From contig CAMAVY010000024.1 in NCBI GenBank assembly GCA_945861675.1, forward strand, positions 1-33,112: a stretch of DNA of 33,112 nucleotides, in the 5' to 3' direction. Position 1 is the stretch's first letter. Each line of letters starts with the position of its first letter. The translations under genes were made by a program, and so were the position numbers. Below, piece by piece: positions 16,365-24,212 of the stretch. This DNA comes from Klebsiella pneumoniae (GTDB lineage: Bacteria; Pseudomonadota; Gammaproteobacteria; Pseudomonadales; Azotimanducaceae). The notes beneath the pieces were generated by a model. It was not told the DNA's origin. It did no database searches and was given only the letters and a program-made list of their open reading frames with translations.

Positions 16365-16423
16365 CGGCTGTCCTTGCGAAAAAACCTGAGTTCGACCCAC
16401 CGATTCGGAGCCATGCGCCGGTT

Positions 16424-16714
16424 ATGACGTTTGTAATCACCCAAGCTTGTATTGATGTGAAGGACAAATCCTGCATCGAGGTGTGCCCCGTGAACTGCAT
16501 CTACGGGGAAACCGAAGATCGCATGTGTTACGTGCATCCCGTCGACTGCATCGACTGCGGGGTGTGCGAGGCCGCGTGCCCGGTGCAGGCAATCTATGCG
16601 CTGGACGACCTGCCGGCCGACGCGGTGCGGTTCGTGGCAATCAACGCGCAGTACTTCAGCGATCGCGAAGGCGCGCGCGCCGCGGTTGCGTCAGTTGCCG
16701 ACGGTGGCAACTGA
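16424..16714 (+). CDS. seven-iron (3Fe-4S/4Fe-4S) ferredoxin, FdxA-like
   Basis: 96 residues. The N-terminal Cys set (ACIDVKDKSCIEVCPVNCI) and the classical CIDCGVCEAACPVQAI motif give ligands for two clusters, as in the FdxA-type 7Fe ferredoxins, which also share the C-terminal tail after the second cluster. It precedes P450 16793-18088 by 78 bases and probably donates electrons to it. This differs from the other P450 operon, which uses a one-cluster ferredoxin. ATG 16424 has no strong ribosome binding site; the start is set by the conserved N-terminus MTFVIT. Confidence 0.9.
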   Translation: MTFVITQACIDVKDKSCIEVCPVNCIYGETEDRMCYVHPVDCIDCGVCEAACPVQAIYALDDLPADAVRFVAINAQYFSDREGARAAVASVADGGN

Positions 16715-16792
16715 CGCCGTTGCGCGTTCGCAACGAGCGTTTGATTCGTCAGGAATCTTCTCCTCAGAAAGTGTTTCGCCAGGAAAAGCAGC

Positions 16793-18088
16793 ATGAGTAA
16801 GCAACCGTACGAGCCTGTGATCCCGCAGAAGCTCGAGGACATCAATTTTCTGGATGTGCAGTTGCAGAACTGCCCGTATCACGCCTACGAAAAGCTACGT
16901 AATGAAGCGCCTGTCTGGCGGGATCCGCTGACTGGCTTCTTTGTGGTGACGCGCTTCGATGACGTTCGCGACCTGCTGCTCGAGCCGGCCAAGTTTCCGA
17001 ATGGCGCGCAGGGCGGGCAGGGTAGCGGCCGTGAGGCATTGAACGCCGACCGCGCGCGGCGCATGCGCGAACTCTATGAGACGAAGGGCTGGTTGCCGGC
17101 GCCAACGCTTGCAGGTCGCGACGACCCGAATCACAAGCAGATGCGCGCAATGTTCAACGAGGCATTCCGGCCAAAACGCATCAACGCGATGGATCCGTTC
17201 GTCGAGTCCACCGCGTACAAGCTCATCGATGCGTTCGTGGCCGATGGCAAATGCGATTGGGTAAAGCAGTACGCGGTACCGCTGCCGTTGATCATCATCG
17301 GCCATCAGATGGGCGTGCCGGAGTCCGACATCTGGCGCATCAAGGCCTGGACCGATGCCTGGGTACAGCGGCTCGGCATGATGCAGACGGAAGAAGAAGA
17401 GCGCTGGTCGGTCGAGATGGAGATCGAGGCGCAGCACTACTTCCAGGCGATCTTCGAGAAGCTGCGCAAGACGCCTGACGATACGTTGGTGTCGGAGATG
17501 GTGAACCGCGTCATTCCCGAATGGGGCCGGCCGCTCAACGACAACGAACTACATGCGGAAATGATGGCCGACACCTTTGTTGGTGGTTCGGAAACCAGCA
17601 CCAACGCCATTTCCGCGGGCGTCATGCTGCTGATTCAGAACCCCGATGTGTGGGCCAAGCTCAAGTCGAACCCCGACGAATACCTGCGCACCTTCGTCGA
17701 AGAAGTGCTGCGCCTTGAGGGGCCGGTGCAGGGTTTGTTCCGCAATGCGGCAGCCGACATCGAACTGCACGGCGTGTTGATTCCCAAGGGTTCGTTGATC
17801 AACGTGCGCTACGCAGCGGCGAACCGCGACGAGCGCGAGTTCGATTGCCCGGAGAAACTGGACCTGGATCGTGACAAGCCGGGCCGTCATCTGGCGTTTG
17901 GCTCGGGCATCCATCACTGCCTCGGGGCACCCCTGGCGCGGCGCGAGTTGTACTGGGCCTTCAAAGCACTGGTCGATCGCGTCGACGAGATGTGGTTTGC
18001 ACCAGGGCTGAACGATTTCACGGTGGCGCCAAACTTCGCGCTGCGCGCGTTGAAGGAACTGCACATCGAGTTCAAGGCCAAGAAGTAG
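16793..18088 (+). CDS. cytochrome P450 (bacterial class I)
   Basis: 431 residues. The I-helix reads TFVGGSETSTNAI, so the usual Asp of the acid-Thr pair is Glu. The ExxR motif is EEVLRLEG. The heme loop is FGSGIHHCLGAPLARREL, with Cys376 as the ligand. All other motifs are intact. The start ATG 16793 has AGGAAA upstream. The neighbours are a 7Fe ferredoxin upstream and an SDR dehydrogenase downstream, which suggests hydroxylation followed by alcohol oxidation (inference). The final codons and stop lie in the first unit of an 18-bp tandem repeat. Confidence 0.95.
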   Translation: MSKQPYEPVIPQKLEDINFLDVQLQNCPYHAYEKLRNEAPVWRDPLTGFFVVTRFDDVRDLLLEPAKFPNGAQGGQGSGREALNADRARRMRELYETKGWLPAPTLAGRDDPNHKQMRAMFNEAFRPKRINAMDPFVESTAYKLIDAFVADGKCDWVKQYAVPLPLIIIGHQMGVPESDIWRIKAWTDAWVQRLGMMQTEEEERWSVEMEIEAQHYFQAIFEKLRKTPDDTLVSEMVNRVIPEWGRPLNDNELHAEMMADTFVGGSETSTNAISAGVMLLIQNPDVWAKLKSNPDEYLRTFVEEVLRLEGPVQGLFRNAAADIELHGVLIPKGSLINVRYAAANRDEREFDCPEKLDLDRDKPGRHLAFGSGIHHCLGAPLARRELYWAFKALVDRVDEMWFAPGLNDFTVAPNFALRALKELHIEFKAKK

Positions 18089-18135
18089 ACCGGAAAAGAG
18101 AAGTCGCCCGAAAAAGAGAAGTAGACCGGAAAGAT
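18082..18135. repeat. three tandem 18-bp units starting at the P450 stop codon
   Basis: GAAGTAGACCGGAAAAGA (18082-18099) is followed by GAAGTCGCCCGAAAAAGA (18100-18117) and GAAGTAGACCGGAAAGAT (18118-18135). The first copy holds the final Lys codon and the TAG of the P450. The unit is a multiple of three, so the duplication may have come from coding DNA, but copies two and three are untranslated. It fills most of the gap to the SDR gene. Confidence 0.85.
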
Positions 18136-18169
18136 TCAGAGCATTTATTCAGACCTCGGAGAGCAGAAC

Positions 18170-19006
18170 ATGAGCGGACGATTGGAAGGAAAAGTCGCAG
18201 CGATCACCGGCGCATCCAGCGGCTTTGGCGCAGCCACGGCGCGGCGCTTCATTGCGGAAGGCGCGCGCGTGGTCCTGGGTGACATTCAGGAAGGCCCGGG
18301 CGCGGCGCTGGCGCGCGAGCTTGGCAATGCCGCCGTGTTCATGCCCTGCAACGTGACCAAGGAAGATGACATTGCAGCGCTGGTGGATCGCGCGGTCAGC
18401 GCGTTCGGCCAACTGGACATCATGTTCAACAACGCTGGCATCGTGGGCGCGGTCGGTCCGATCGCCACAACACCTGCTAATGAGTGGATTGCGACCCTCG
18501 ACATTCTCTTGAACGGCGTGTTCTACGGAATGAAGCACGCGGGACGCGTGATGCAGCCGCGCATGTCCGGTTCGATCATCAGCATGGCCAGCACTGCGGG
18601 TGTTCAGGGTGGTCTTGGCCCGCATGCATATGCAGCGGCGAAGCACGCGGTCGTTGGCTTGACCAAGAACGTCGGCGCCGAACTGTGCCGCTATGGCATT
18701 CGCGTGAACTGCATCGCGCCGGCCGGCATGGCGACGGCGATGGTCGCGAATGTGATGTCAGGCGATCACCAGGCGATCGAAGCGACCAAGAAGGCATTGG
18801 CGGCGGCATCGCCGTTGATCAATCGTCCCGGTGTTGCGGAAGACGTTGCCAACGCGGCGCTCTGGCTGGCCAGCGACGAGTCCGGTTACACCAACGGCCA
18901 CACGCTGACCACGGACGCAGGCATCACCACCGGTTCGACCAACGGCAACCCGGCATTCGACACCTATCAACCGATGTTCCGTGAGGCAGGCAAGAAGGGC
19001 ATTTAG
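18170..19006 (+). CDS. short-chain dehydrogenase/reductase (SDR)
   Basis: 278 residues of the classical SDR type. The cofactor motif TGASSGFG is at 13-20, NNAG at 87-90, with catalytic Ser141, Tyr154 and Lys158 (YAAAK). Asp38 at the end of the second strand (VVLGDIQ) favours NAD(H). The C-terminal GYTNGHTLTTDAGITTG is the typical substrate-loop end. GGAGAG precedes ATG 18170. It follows the P450 in the same direction and probably oxidises the alcohol formed by it (inference). Confidence 0.92.
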   Translation: MSGRLEGKVAAITGASSGFGAATARRFIAEGARVVLGDIQEGPGAALARELGNAAVFMPCNVTKEDDIAALVDRAVSAFGQLDIMFNNAGIVGAVGPIATTPANEWIATLDILLNGVFYGMKHAGRVMQPRMSGSIISMASTAGVQGGLGPHAYAAAKHAVVGLTKNVGAELCRYGIRVNCIAPAGMATAMVANVMSGDHQAIEATKKALAAASPLINRPGVAEDVANAALWLASDESGYTNGHTLTTDAGITTGSTNGNPAFDTYQPMFREAGKKGI

Positions 19007-19051
19007 CCTGCCGACGCGCGACTCAGTCGGTGCAGTGCGCAGTGACACAGT

Positions 19052-19654
19052 TCACTGCGCTTGCGGCCGCTGCCAAATCAACGAGTACCGCCACAGCAAG
19101 TGGCGACGAAACTGCACGCCGGGCAGCAACTGCTCGGCGATGCGTCGCACCTGTCTGTAGGTTTCTGGCGGCGGCCAGAGCGTGGGTGCCGAATGTTCCC
19201 AGTAGCGCTTGTTGAGCTTGTGCAGTCGGGTGCTGATGGCGCCGCCAACTTCCCATGGGAGGTCGCGTGGATATTCGCTGGCCGCGAGGCCGATGACGCC
19301 CAGCGTGCCACCGGGTCGGACCCATTCGCGCAACCGCAGCAGGCCTGCTTCGGCGCCAAGGTGATGCAGCGTCGCCACCGATAGCACCGCATCGAACGAT
19401 TCGGGGGCCAATGTCGTCTTGAAGACATCACCGCAGACGTACTCAACATTCGTCTCGGCTGTCGTTGTGCGCGCAAGTTCGATGCTCGTCGCGTGCAGAT
19501 CAATACCGATGACGTGCGCTGCAGTCTGCGCAGCCGCACGGGTCAGTGTGCCTTCGCCACAACCAACATCCAGCACTCGACTGCCTGGCCGCACGGCCGC
19601 GAGCAGCAGTGGGTGGTAGTGGATGTTGTGGTTCCAACGGTCAGCGTTATTCAT
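19052..19654 (-). CDS. class I SAM-dependent methyltransferase
   Basis: 200 residues. Motif I is SRVLDVGCGEGTLTRAAAQ, the acidic residue after strand two is in HVIGIDLHATSIELA, and VLSVATLHHLG is the motif IV region. WVRPGGTLGVIGL is the post-motif strand. It is of the Methyltransf_11/25 type with a short C-terminus. The start MNNADRWNHNIHYHPLLL is typical of this subfamily, so ATG 19654 is used although the frame is open upstream. It stands alone and faces the SDR gene. The substrate is unknown. Confidence 0.88.
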   Translation of the reverse strand: MNNADRWNHNIHYHPLLLAAVRPGSRVLDVGCGEGTLTRAAAQTAAHVIGIDLHATSIELARTTTAETNVEYVCGDVFKTTLAPESFDAVLSVATLHHLGAEAGLLRLREWVRPGGTLGVIGLAASEYPRDLPWEVGGAISTRLHKLNKRYWEHSAPTLWPPPETYRQVRRIAEQLLPGVQFRRHLLWRYSLIWQRPQAQ

Positions 19655-19725
19655 CGTGATGCGCTTGTCGTATCTGCTGCGTGGTGCGTTATGTTCCCGT
19701 TCATCGGAGCGGTTGTGAGGTCCAC

Positions 19726-20139
19726 ATGCCTGAATTGATCTACACCGGCGGATGCCTGTGCAAGGCCGTGCGCTACGAGGCACGCGGCGTGCCGCTGTAT
19801 CGGGCCGTCTGCCACTGCGACAGTTGCCGGCGTGCCACCGGCGGCGCGATGGTGCCCTGGGCGACATTCAACGACGCCCGCTTCAAGGTGACGCATGGCC
19901 AGATGACCGAGTTCGCTTCGTCAGCGCAGGTGCTGCGCGGCTTCTGTGCGCGCTGTGGTTCGGCGCTGACCTACCGCCATGAAGGGCGGGCCGGTGAGGT
20001 GGACATCACGACCTGCACCCTCGATGGACCGGCAGCGTTGGTGCCGGCAATGCACGTATTCGTTCAGGACAAGTTGCCCTACGTGCAGTTGGCTGACGGT
20101 TTGCCGCAGTTCGATACGCTTCCGGATGGCGGTAGTTAA
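19726..20139 (+). CDS. GFA/CENP-V-family zinc-binding protein
   Basis: 137 residues. The zinc ligands appear in order as GGCLCKAVRYEA, AVCHCDSCRRATGG and FCARCGSALTYRHEG, which is the CxC, CxCxxC, CxxC set of the glutathione-dependent formaldehyde-activating enzyme family. Most members have no proven enzymatic function, so no reaction is assigned. GAGG lies before ATG 19726. Its stop overlaps that of the convergent MFS gene by 4 bases. Confidence 0.88.
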   Translation: MPELIYTGGCLCKAVRYEARGVPLYRAVCHCDSCRRATGGAMVPWATFNDARFKVTHGQMTEFASSAQVLRGFCARCGSALTYRHEGRAGEVDITTCTLDGPAALVPAMHVFVQDKLPYVQLADGLPQFDTLPDGGS

Positions 20140-21500
20140 GCCGTCTGCGGATTGCCAACGGCCTGCTCGTCTTCGCGTCTGCGCATGACGGCCACACGCA
20201 GGTGCTTGAGGCTGAGCCCAAGTGTGATGGCCGCGATGGTGTAGTTCACCGTCGCCAGCGACGCGATGCTCTTGTCGATCGCGTCCTCGCGCCCGAACAC
20301 GTAGTCGTTCACCAGCGCCACGATGAGCGGTGCGATGAGGTACGAAAGGAACTGCACGCAGATCAGGTAGGCGGCCACCAGTTGCCCGCGCAGCCGATTC
20401 GGCGCAATGGCTTCAAGCGCAGAAATGCTGAGCCCGGACGGCATGGCCATGAAGAATGTGAGCGGCACGAGGAACACTGCGGCGATCCAGCCTTCGTTCC
20501 ACAGCGGCATGATGACCGCGACGGGGCCCAGGCCCAATGAACACCAGAAGGCCACGCGCATCGGCGCGTCGGCACCGCCGCGTGCAGTCAACCGGCCTGC
20601 GTAGTAGCCCGCCCAGATGCTGCCGATCAAGCCGATGATGAGTGCAATGAAGCCGTACGTGAGGCCGATTTCCGTGCCGGTCCAGTGGTACTTGCGCTTG
20701 AACAGTTCGAACACCCAGGTCATCAGCGCGTAGCCCTGGATCGACAGGCACAGGTAGCCGATGAAGTGCAGTGACAGATAGCGGCCACGCGATCGCATGA
20801 AGGCGAATACTTCACGCATCGGGATGCCGTCGGTGCGTTCCGCAGACAGCCCGCGCCGCACGGGCTCTTTGATGGTGAATATGAGCGCGGCAAGCAGTAT
20901 CCCTGGCAGACCAACTGCAATCAGCACGACCTGCCACGAGAACAGTTCACCTGCGACAGGCACGACAAACTTCGGCTGGCCTTCCAGCCAGTCGATGAGC
21001 GGCCCACCCACGATGTTGGCGATGCCGGTACCAATGAATGGCGCGGCACCGGTCATGCCATAGGCGAGCGGCAGGCGATGCCGCTGAAACGTGTCGGCCA
21101 GCAGTGACGCGGACGATGGGCCAAGCGCGGCCTCACCCACGCCGAGCCCCATGCGTGCGAGAAACAGTTTGATGAAGGTGTTCGCGCCGCCTGCAAGCGC
21201 CGTCATCAGGCTCCAGAAGAAGATGCCACCGATAATGATGTTGCGCCGGCTGGTGCGATCCGCGAGCCGCGCCAGCGGCACCGTTGCAATGGTGAACACC
21301 AGCGAGAACGCGAGACCAATGATCAACGAGACTTCGGTGTCGCTGAGCCCACCGAGGTCGCGTTTGATCGGCCCGATCATGACGTTCAGGATCTGCCGGT
21401 CGATGAACGACAGCGTGCCGGCCAGTGTCATCAGGATCACCACCCACCACTGATACGCGGTAATGGGCGGGTGTTCCTCGTTCATGTTCGATTCGGCCAT
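20136..21500 (-). CDS. MFS transporter, spinster-like
   Basis: 454 residues with about 12 membrane segments. TLSFIDRQILNVMIGPIKRD, LSDTEVSLIIGLAFSLVFTI and PLARLADRTSRRNIIIGGI are typical of the spinster-homologue branch often found beside degradation genes for hydrophobic compounds. ATG 21500 (MAESNMNEEH) is used; the inner ATG five codons later is also possible. It is the last gene of a minus-strand group of VOC, GST, SnoaL-like and MFS genes. The direction of transport is not known. Confidence 0.9.
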   Translation of the reverse strand: MAESNMNEEHPPITAYQWWVVILMTLAGTLSFIDRQILNVMIGPIKRDLGGLSDTEVSLIIGLAFSLVFTIATVPLARLADRTSRRNIIIGGIFFWSLMTALAGGANTFIKLFLARMGLGVGEAALGPSSASLLADTFQRHRLPLAYGMTGAAPFIGTGIANIVGGPLIDWLEGQPKFVVPVAGELFSWQVVLIAVGLPGILLAALIFTIKEPVRRGLSAERTDGIPMREVFAFMRSRGRYLSLHFIGYLCLSIQGYALMTWVFELFKRKYHWTGTEIGLTYGFIALIIGLIGSIWAGYYAGRLTARGGADAPMRVAFWCSLGLGPVAVIMPLWNEGWIAAVFLVPLTFFMAMPSGLSISALEAIAPNRLRGQLVAAYLICVQFLSYLIAPLIVALVNDYVFGREDAIDKSIASLATVNYTIAAITLGLSLKHLRVAVMRRREDEQAVGNPQTA

Positions 21501-21525
21501 CGGTGTCTTTGCCCGGTGCAGCGCT

Positions 21526-22176
21526 TCAGGACTTCGCGAACGGTGAACGCTGCGCGAGCAGCTTTTCGCGGTTGTACAGCGTGTCTTTGCGGTTCTGCTG
21601 GCTGCGCAGTTCCAACGGTGTGTTGAAGTAACCCTGCGAGGCGGGGGCTTCAACACGTGTCCAGTCGGTCATGCCGATGCGGCTTGCGATCTTCCACACG
21701 CCGTTGCGCTTTTCCTGGCGGTCCATGTAGCGGCCACCCACCCAGAAATCCATCTGGGTATCGTAGGCGTTTGCTGCGGCAAGCTTGTCGCCTTTCGCGC
21801 GCATGCGATGGAACGCTGTGAAGTACGCCTCGGTGTATGCGGTCACACCGTCGTCCTCCACCTCGATGAAGATGTTGCCGAGGTGGTGATGCGTGTGGGT
21901 GTGCGTCGACAGCACTTCCAATGCAAAGGCGACGAAATCACCAGGCTTGCCAGGCTTGGACGGCAGCTTCGGGTCGCTGCTCGGGCCTTCAAAGCCATGA
22001 TGGTGATAGGCGTCGGGGTGAAAAACGCTGCGCAGCAGTTGTTCATCGCGGTGATCGATGGCGCGGCAGTAGGTCATCATGACTTCGGCGCAGACTTGTT
22101 TGTCCAGCAGCCGCTGCAGATGTGGTTCTGCAACCGTGGCCACGGCGCCCGCTTGCAGCATGCGTTTGATACTCAT
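21526..22176 (-). CDS. SnoaL_4/NTF2-like protein
   Basis: 216 residues. LQRLLDKQVCAEVMMTYCRA, IDHRDEQLLRSVFHPDAYHH and RNGVWKIASRIGMTDWTR match the nuclear transport factor 2-like fold family that includes scytalone-dehydratase-like enzymes. Asp41, and the His-rich strands HHHG and STHTHTHHHLGN, may form an active site or metal site. A 9-bp direct repeat (21951-21968) encodes SKPGKPG. The start has AGAGGA upstream. It is 25 bases from the MFS gene and in the same group as GST and VOC. Confidence 0.82.
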   Translation of the reverse strand: MSIKRMLQAGAVATVAEPHLQRLLDKQVCAEVMMTYCRAIDHRDEQLLRSVFHPDAYHHHGFEGPSSDPKLPSKPGKPGDFVAFALEVLSTHTHTHHHLGNIFIEVEDDGVTAYTEAYFTAFHRMRAKGDKLAAANAYDTQMDFWVGGRYMDRQEKRNGVWKIASRIGMTDWTRVEAPASQGYFNTPLELRSQQNRKDTLYNREKLLAQRSPFAKS

Positions 22177-22249
22177 GTGGGTCGTCCTCTGTTCGACAGT
22201 GAAAAGCGTTCAACGCAGGTGTTGAAGGCGGGCGATTCGGCGCGGGCAC

Positions 22250-22921
22250 TCAGGTCGGCGCGTTTCCCGTTGTGCGGAATACCTCAGTCGCACGGACCTC
22301 CGCGTCTACGATACTGCGCGCAGACGGGCGGCTGATGGTGCGCTGGTACCAGGCGTCGAACACGGGCCAGCGCCGCGCATCGAGCGGCGCACCGGCGAGG
22401 TCCAGCAGGCGCACCGGTGACACCAGCGCAATATCGGCCACGCTGAACTGTTCGCCGAGCCACGCACCCTGGCGCGGCGCAACGGACTCAAGGTAGTCGA
22501 ACACGGGCGGAAACGATTCGGCGAGGTAGTTGGTCACGGCGGCCTGATCGATGGGCCTACTGGTGCGAATTGGAATGATGATGTGCATCCAGAAGATGCG
22601 CGCGCAGACCTCGACCAGTTTGGTGTCGCCGTATTCTTCGAACCACAGCGCTCGTGCGCGTTCGCGCGGCGCAGCCGGATAGAGCGCCGGTTGCGGATGA
22701 ATGTGTTCCAGGTAGTCGCAGATCACCGACGAATCAGCGATCAGATGGCCGTCGTCCTCTTCGAGAATCGGCACCCGGCCCAGCGGATTCATGGCGAGAA
22801 AACGTGGCGTCTTGGCCAGCGGGTCGAGTTCCCGCGGTTCGAAAGCCAGGCCTTTCTCTTTCAATGCAATCCAGGCCTTGCGCACGAAGGGCGAGGTTGC
22901 GGGGCCGTGCAGTTTCAGCAT
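22250..22921 (-). CDS. glutathione S-transferase
   Basis: 223 residues. The N-terminal thioredoxin-like domain has KLHGPATSPFVRKAWIALKE with the candidate activating Ser10, NPLGRVPILEEDDGHLIADS (the cis-Pro and glutathione gamma-glutamyl site), then an all-helical C-domain with FSVADIALVSPVRLLDLAG. It is of the bacterial beta/theta-like kind. In its group with VOC and SnoaL-like genes it may conjugate or isomerise an electrophilic intermediate (inference). Confidence 0.9.
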   Translation of the reverse strand: MLKLHGPATSPFVRKAWIALKEKGLAFEPRELDPLAKTPRFLAMNPLGRVPILEEDDGHLIADSSVICDYLEHIHPQPALYPAAPRERARALWFEEYGDTKLVEVCARIFWMHIIIPIRTSRPIDQAAVTNYLAESFPPVFDYLESVAPRQGAWLGEQFSVADIALVSPVRLLDLAGAPLDARRWPVFDAWYQRTISRPSARSIVDAEVRATEVFRTTGNAPT

Positions 22922-22954
22922 GCAGATCGTTCCTGAAGCGAGTGAACGCTGAAC

Positions 22955-23485
22955 TCAGCGGCGTTGCGGTGCTTCGCGGATGAGGTCCGTCACGCCGTCC
23001 CAGGTTTCGTGCATGGTCTTCCAGCCCTGGAACAGGTCCACGATGCGTGGCGCATCGCCGTGCAGCTCGACATAGCAGCCGAGATCCTTGCGGCAGTCCA
23101 TGTACGCCACGTAGTCGCCGCCCCACAACGTGCAGGCGGTTTCGTAGCCGGCGTCGTTGAAGCGTTTGATCTCACCTTCCAGGTCGTGGATCAGCAGACC
23201 AATGTGGTGAAAGCCGTACTGGCCCTTCGGATACATGTCGCGGTAGATCGACGGCGTGTCGTCATGCTGGGCGATGAACTGCACGTGTGCCGGGCCCGCT
23301 TGACCGAAGGCATAGCTGACATCGGCCTCGATAGGCTCGCCGCGGTAGCGAAAATTCTCGGCGATGTGGTGACGAACCACGTGGAATGGGCCGGCGCCCA
23401 TCATCTTGTTCCACTTGTGGCATGCCTCGTCGATGTCTTCCACGAAGTACGCGTACTGCCAGATCGGATGCCGAATGATGCTCAT
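22955..23485 (-). CDS. VOC-superfamily protein (glyoxalase/methylmalonyl-CoA epimerase-like)
   Basis: 176 residues. WQYAYFVEDIDEACHKWNKM begins the first beta-alpha-beta-beta-beta unit and QYGFHHIGLLIHDLEGEIKR the second. His and Glu residues (HHIG and CYVELHGD) can serve as metal ligands. It resembles Glyoxalase_4 proteins annotated as methylmalonyl-CoA epimerase-like. GGGGAGG precedes the start. It is the first gene of the minus-strand group and divergent from the Nif11-like/barrel gene. Confidence 0.85.
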   Translation of the reverse strand: MSIIRHPIWQYAYFVEDIDEACHKWNKMMGAGPFHVVRHHIAENFRYRGEPIEADVSYAFGQAGPAHVQFIAQHDDTPSIYRDMYPKGQYGFHHIGLLIHDLEGEIKRFNDAGYETACTLWGGDYVAYMDCRKDLGCYVELHGDAPRIVDLFQGWKTMHETWDGVTDLIREAPQRR

Positions 23486-23592
23486 GTGTTTCTACCTCCC
23501 CAGGTTCGCCCAACCTTATCAGACGAACTCGGATTGTTAGTAGACTCAGACGATTCCAGGTCGTTGGGCACGCACTGCTTGGGGGCCTGGTG

Positions 23593-23660
23593 TTTGCTTC
23601 AGATCCAGATTTGCTTCAGATGCAGACTTGCTTCAGCTACTCATTTGCTTCAGCTAGAGA
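23593..23660. repeat. four tandem 17-bp units in the leader of the Nif11-like gene
   Basis: TTTGCTTCAGATCCAGA (23593-23609), TTTGCTTCAGATGCAGA (23610-23626), CTTGCTTCAGCTACTCA (23627-23643) and TTTGCTTCAGCTAGAGA (23644-23660). The core TTGCTTCAG is invariant and the tail varies. The array runs directly into the ribosome binding site AGGGGGAG and ATG 23676. It could be an array of protein-binding or RNA-leader elements, or a slippage product. Confidence 0.9.
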
Positions 23661-23675
23661 AAGGGGGAGAGCCAG

Positions 23676-24212
23676 ATGTCCATTGAGAACGGCGCACGAT
23701 TCATTCGGCGGCTGCGCGAAGATCCGGCCCTGCGGGCCAAGGTGTTGCAGGGTGGCGCTGACGGCTTCCTGCAGGCGAGCGCGGACGCAGATGCGTCTGC
23801 CAGTGCATACGATGTTGTTGCTGCGTTGACCAAGCAGGTTGAAGCCGAAGCGGCCGCGCGTGCCTCGGGCAAGAAGAAGCTGATCCTGATGGGGCTGGTC
23901 GAACCGAAGTCCGACGACCTGGTGGCCGCGTTCAAGCAGTGGTACCTCGGCAACCACATCGAGGACACCTTCAACTGCCCGAACATCAAGTCGGTGCGCA
24001 GCTTCAAGGCTGAGCGTGGATTTCTTGGCAAGGCGCCTTCTGGCTACCTGACGATCTATGAGTTCGAAGGAGAAGACGCCGAAGCCGCAGAGAAGGCGCT
24101 TGGCGCTTATCAGTCGGACCCGAAGAGCTGGAGCAAGCGCGAGCCCAACAATGACTCGATGGCAATTGTCGGGGCAGGTTGGTATTCGGAGGCGGTCAGC
24201 TTTGGCGTTTGA
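23676..24212 (+). CDS. Nif11-like N-terminal domain fused to an EthD-like dimeric alpha/beta-barrel domain
   Basis: 178 residues. The first 24 residues, MSIENGARFIRRLREDPALR and the next few, closely follow the start of Nif11-family domains, which are best known as leader peptides of RiPP precursors. The following part (to about residue 60) is Ala/Asp-rich and helical. From residue 66, KKKLILMGLVEPKSDDLVAA, FKQWYLGNHIEDTFNCPNIK and APSGYLTIYEFEGEDAEAA form a ferredoxin-like dimeric barrel as in EthD or related small enzymes. There is no Gly-Gly leader cleavage site with a core peptide after it, so it is not itself a RiPP precursor. Strong ribosome binding site AGGGGGAG. The Nif11 call is by eye only. 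Confidence 0.7.
   Translation: MSIENGARFIRRLREDPALRAKVLQGGADGFLQASADADASASAYDVVAALTKQVEAEAAARASGKKKLILMGLVEPKSDDLVAAFKQWYLGNHIEDTFNCPNIKSVRSFKAERGFLGKAPSGYLTIYEFEGEDAEAAEKALGAYQSDPKSWSKREPNNDSMAIVGAGWYSEAVSFGV

Noticed and set aside
23593-23660. CRISPR array
   Set aside because: Units are 17 bp and contiguous without unique spacers of 30-40 bp; no cas genes are nearby.
23676-24212. RiPP precursor peptide because of the Nif11-like start
   Set aside because: The C-terminal two thirds form a folded barrel domain, no leader cleavage site with core peptide is visible, and no modification enzymes lie next to it.
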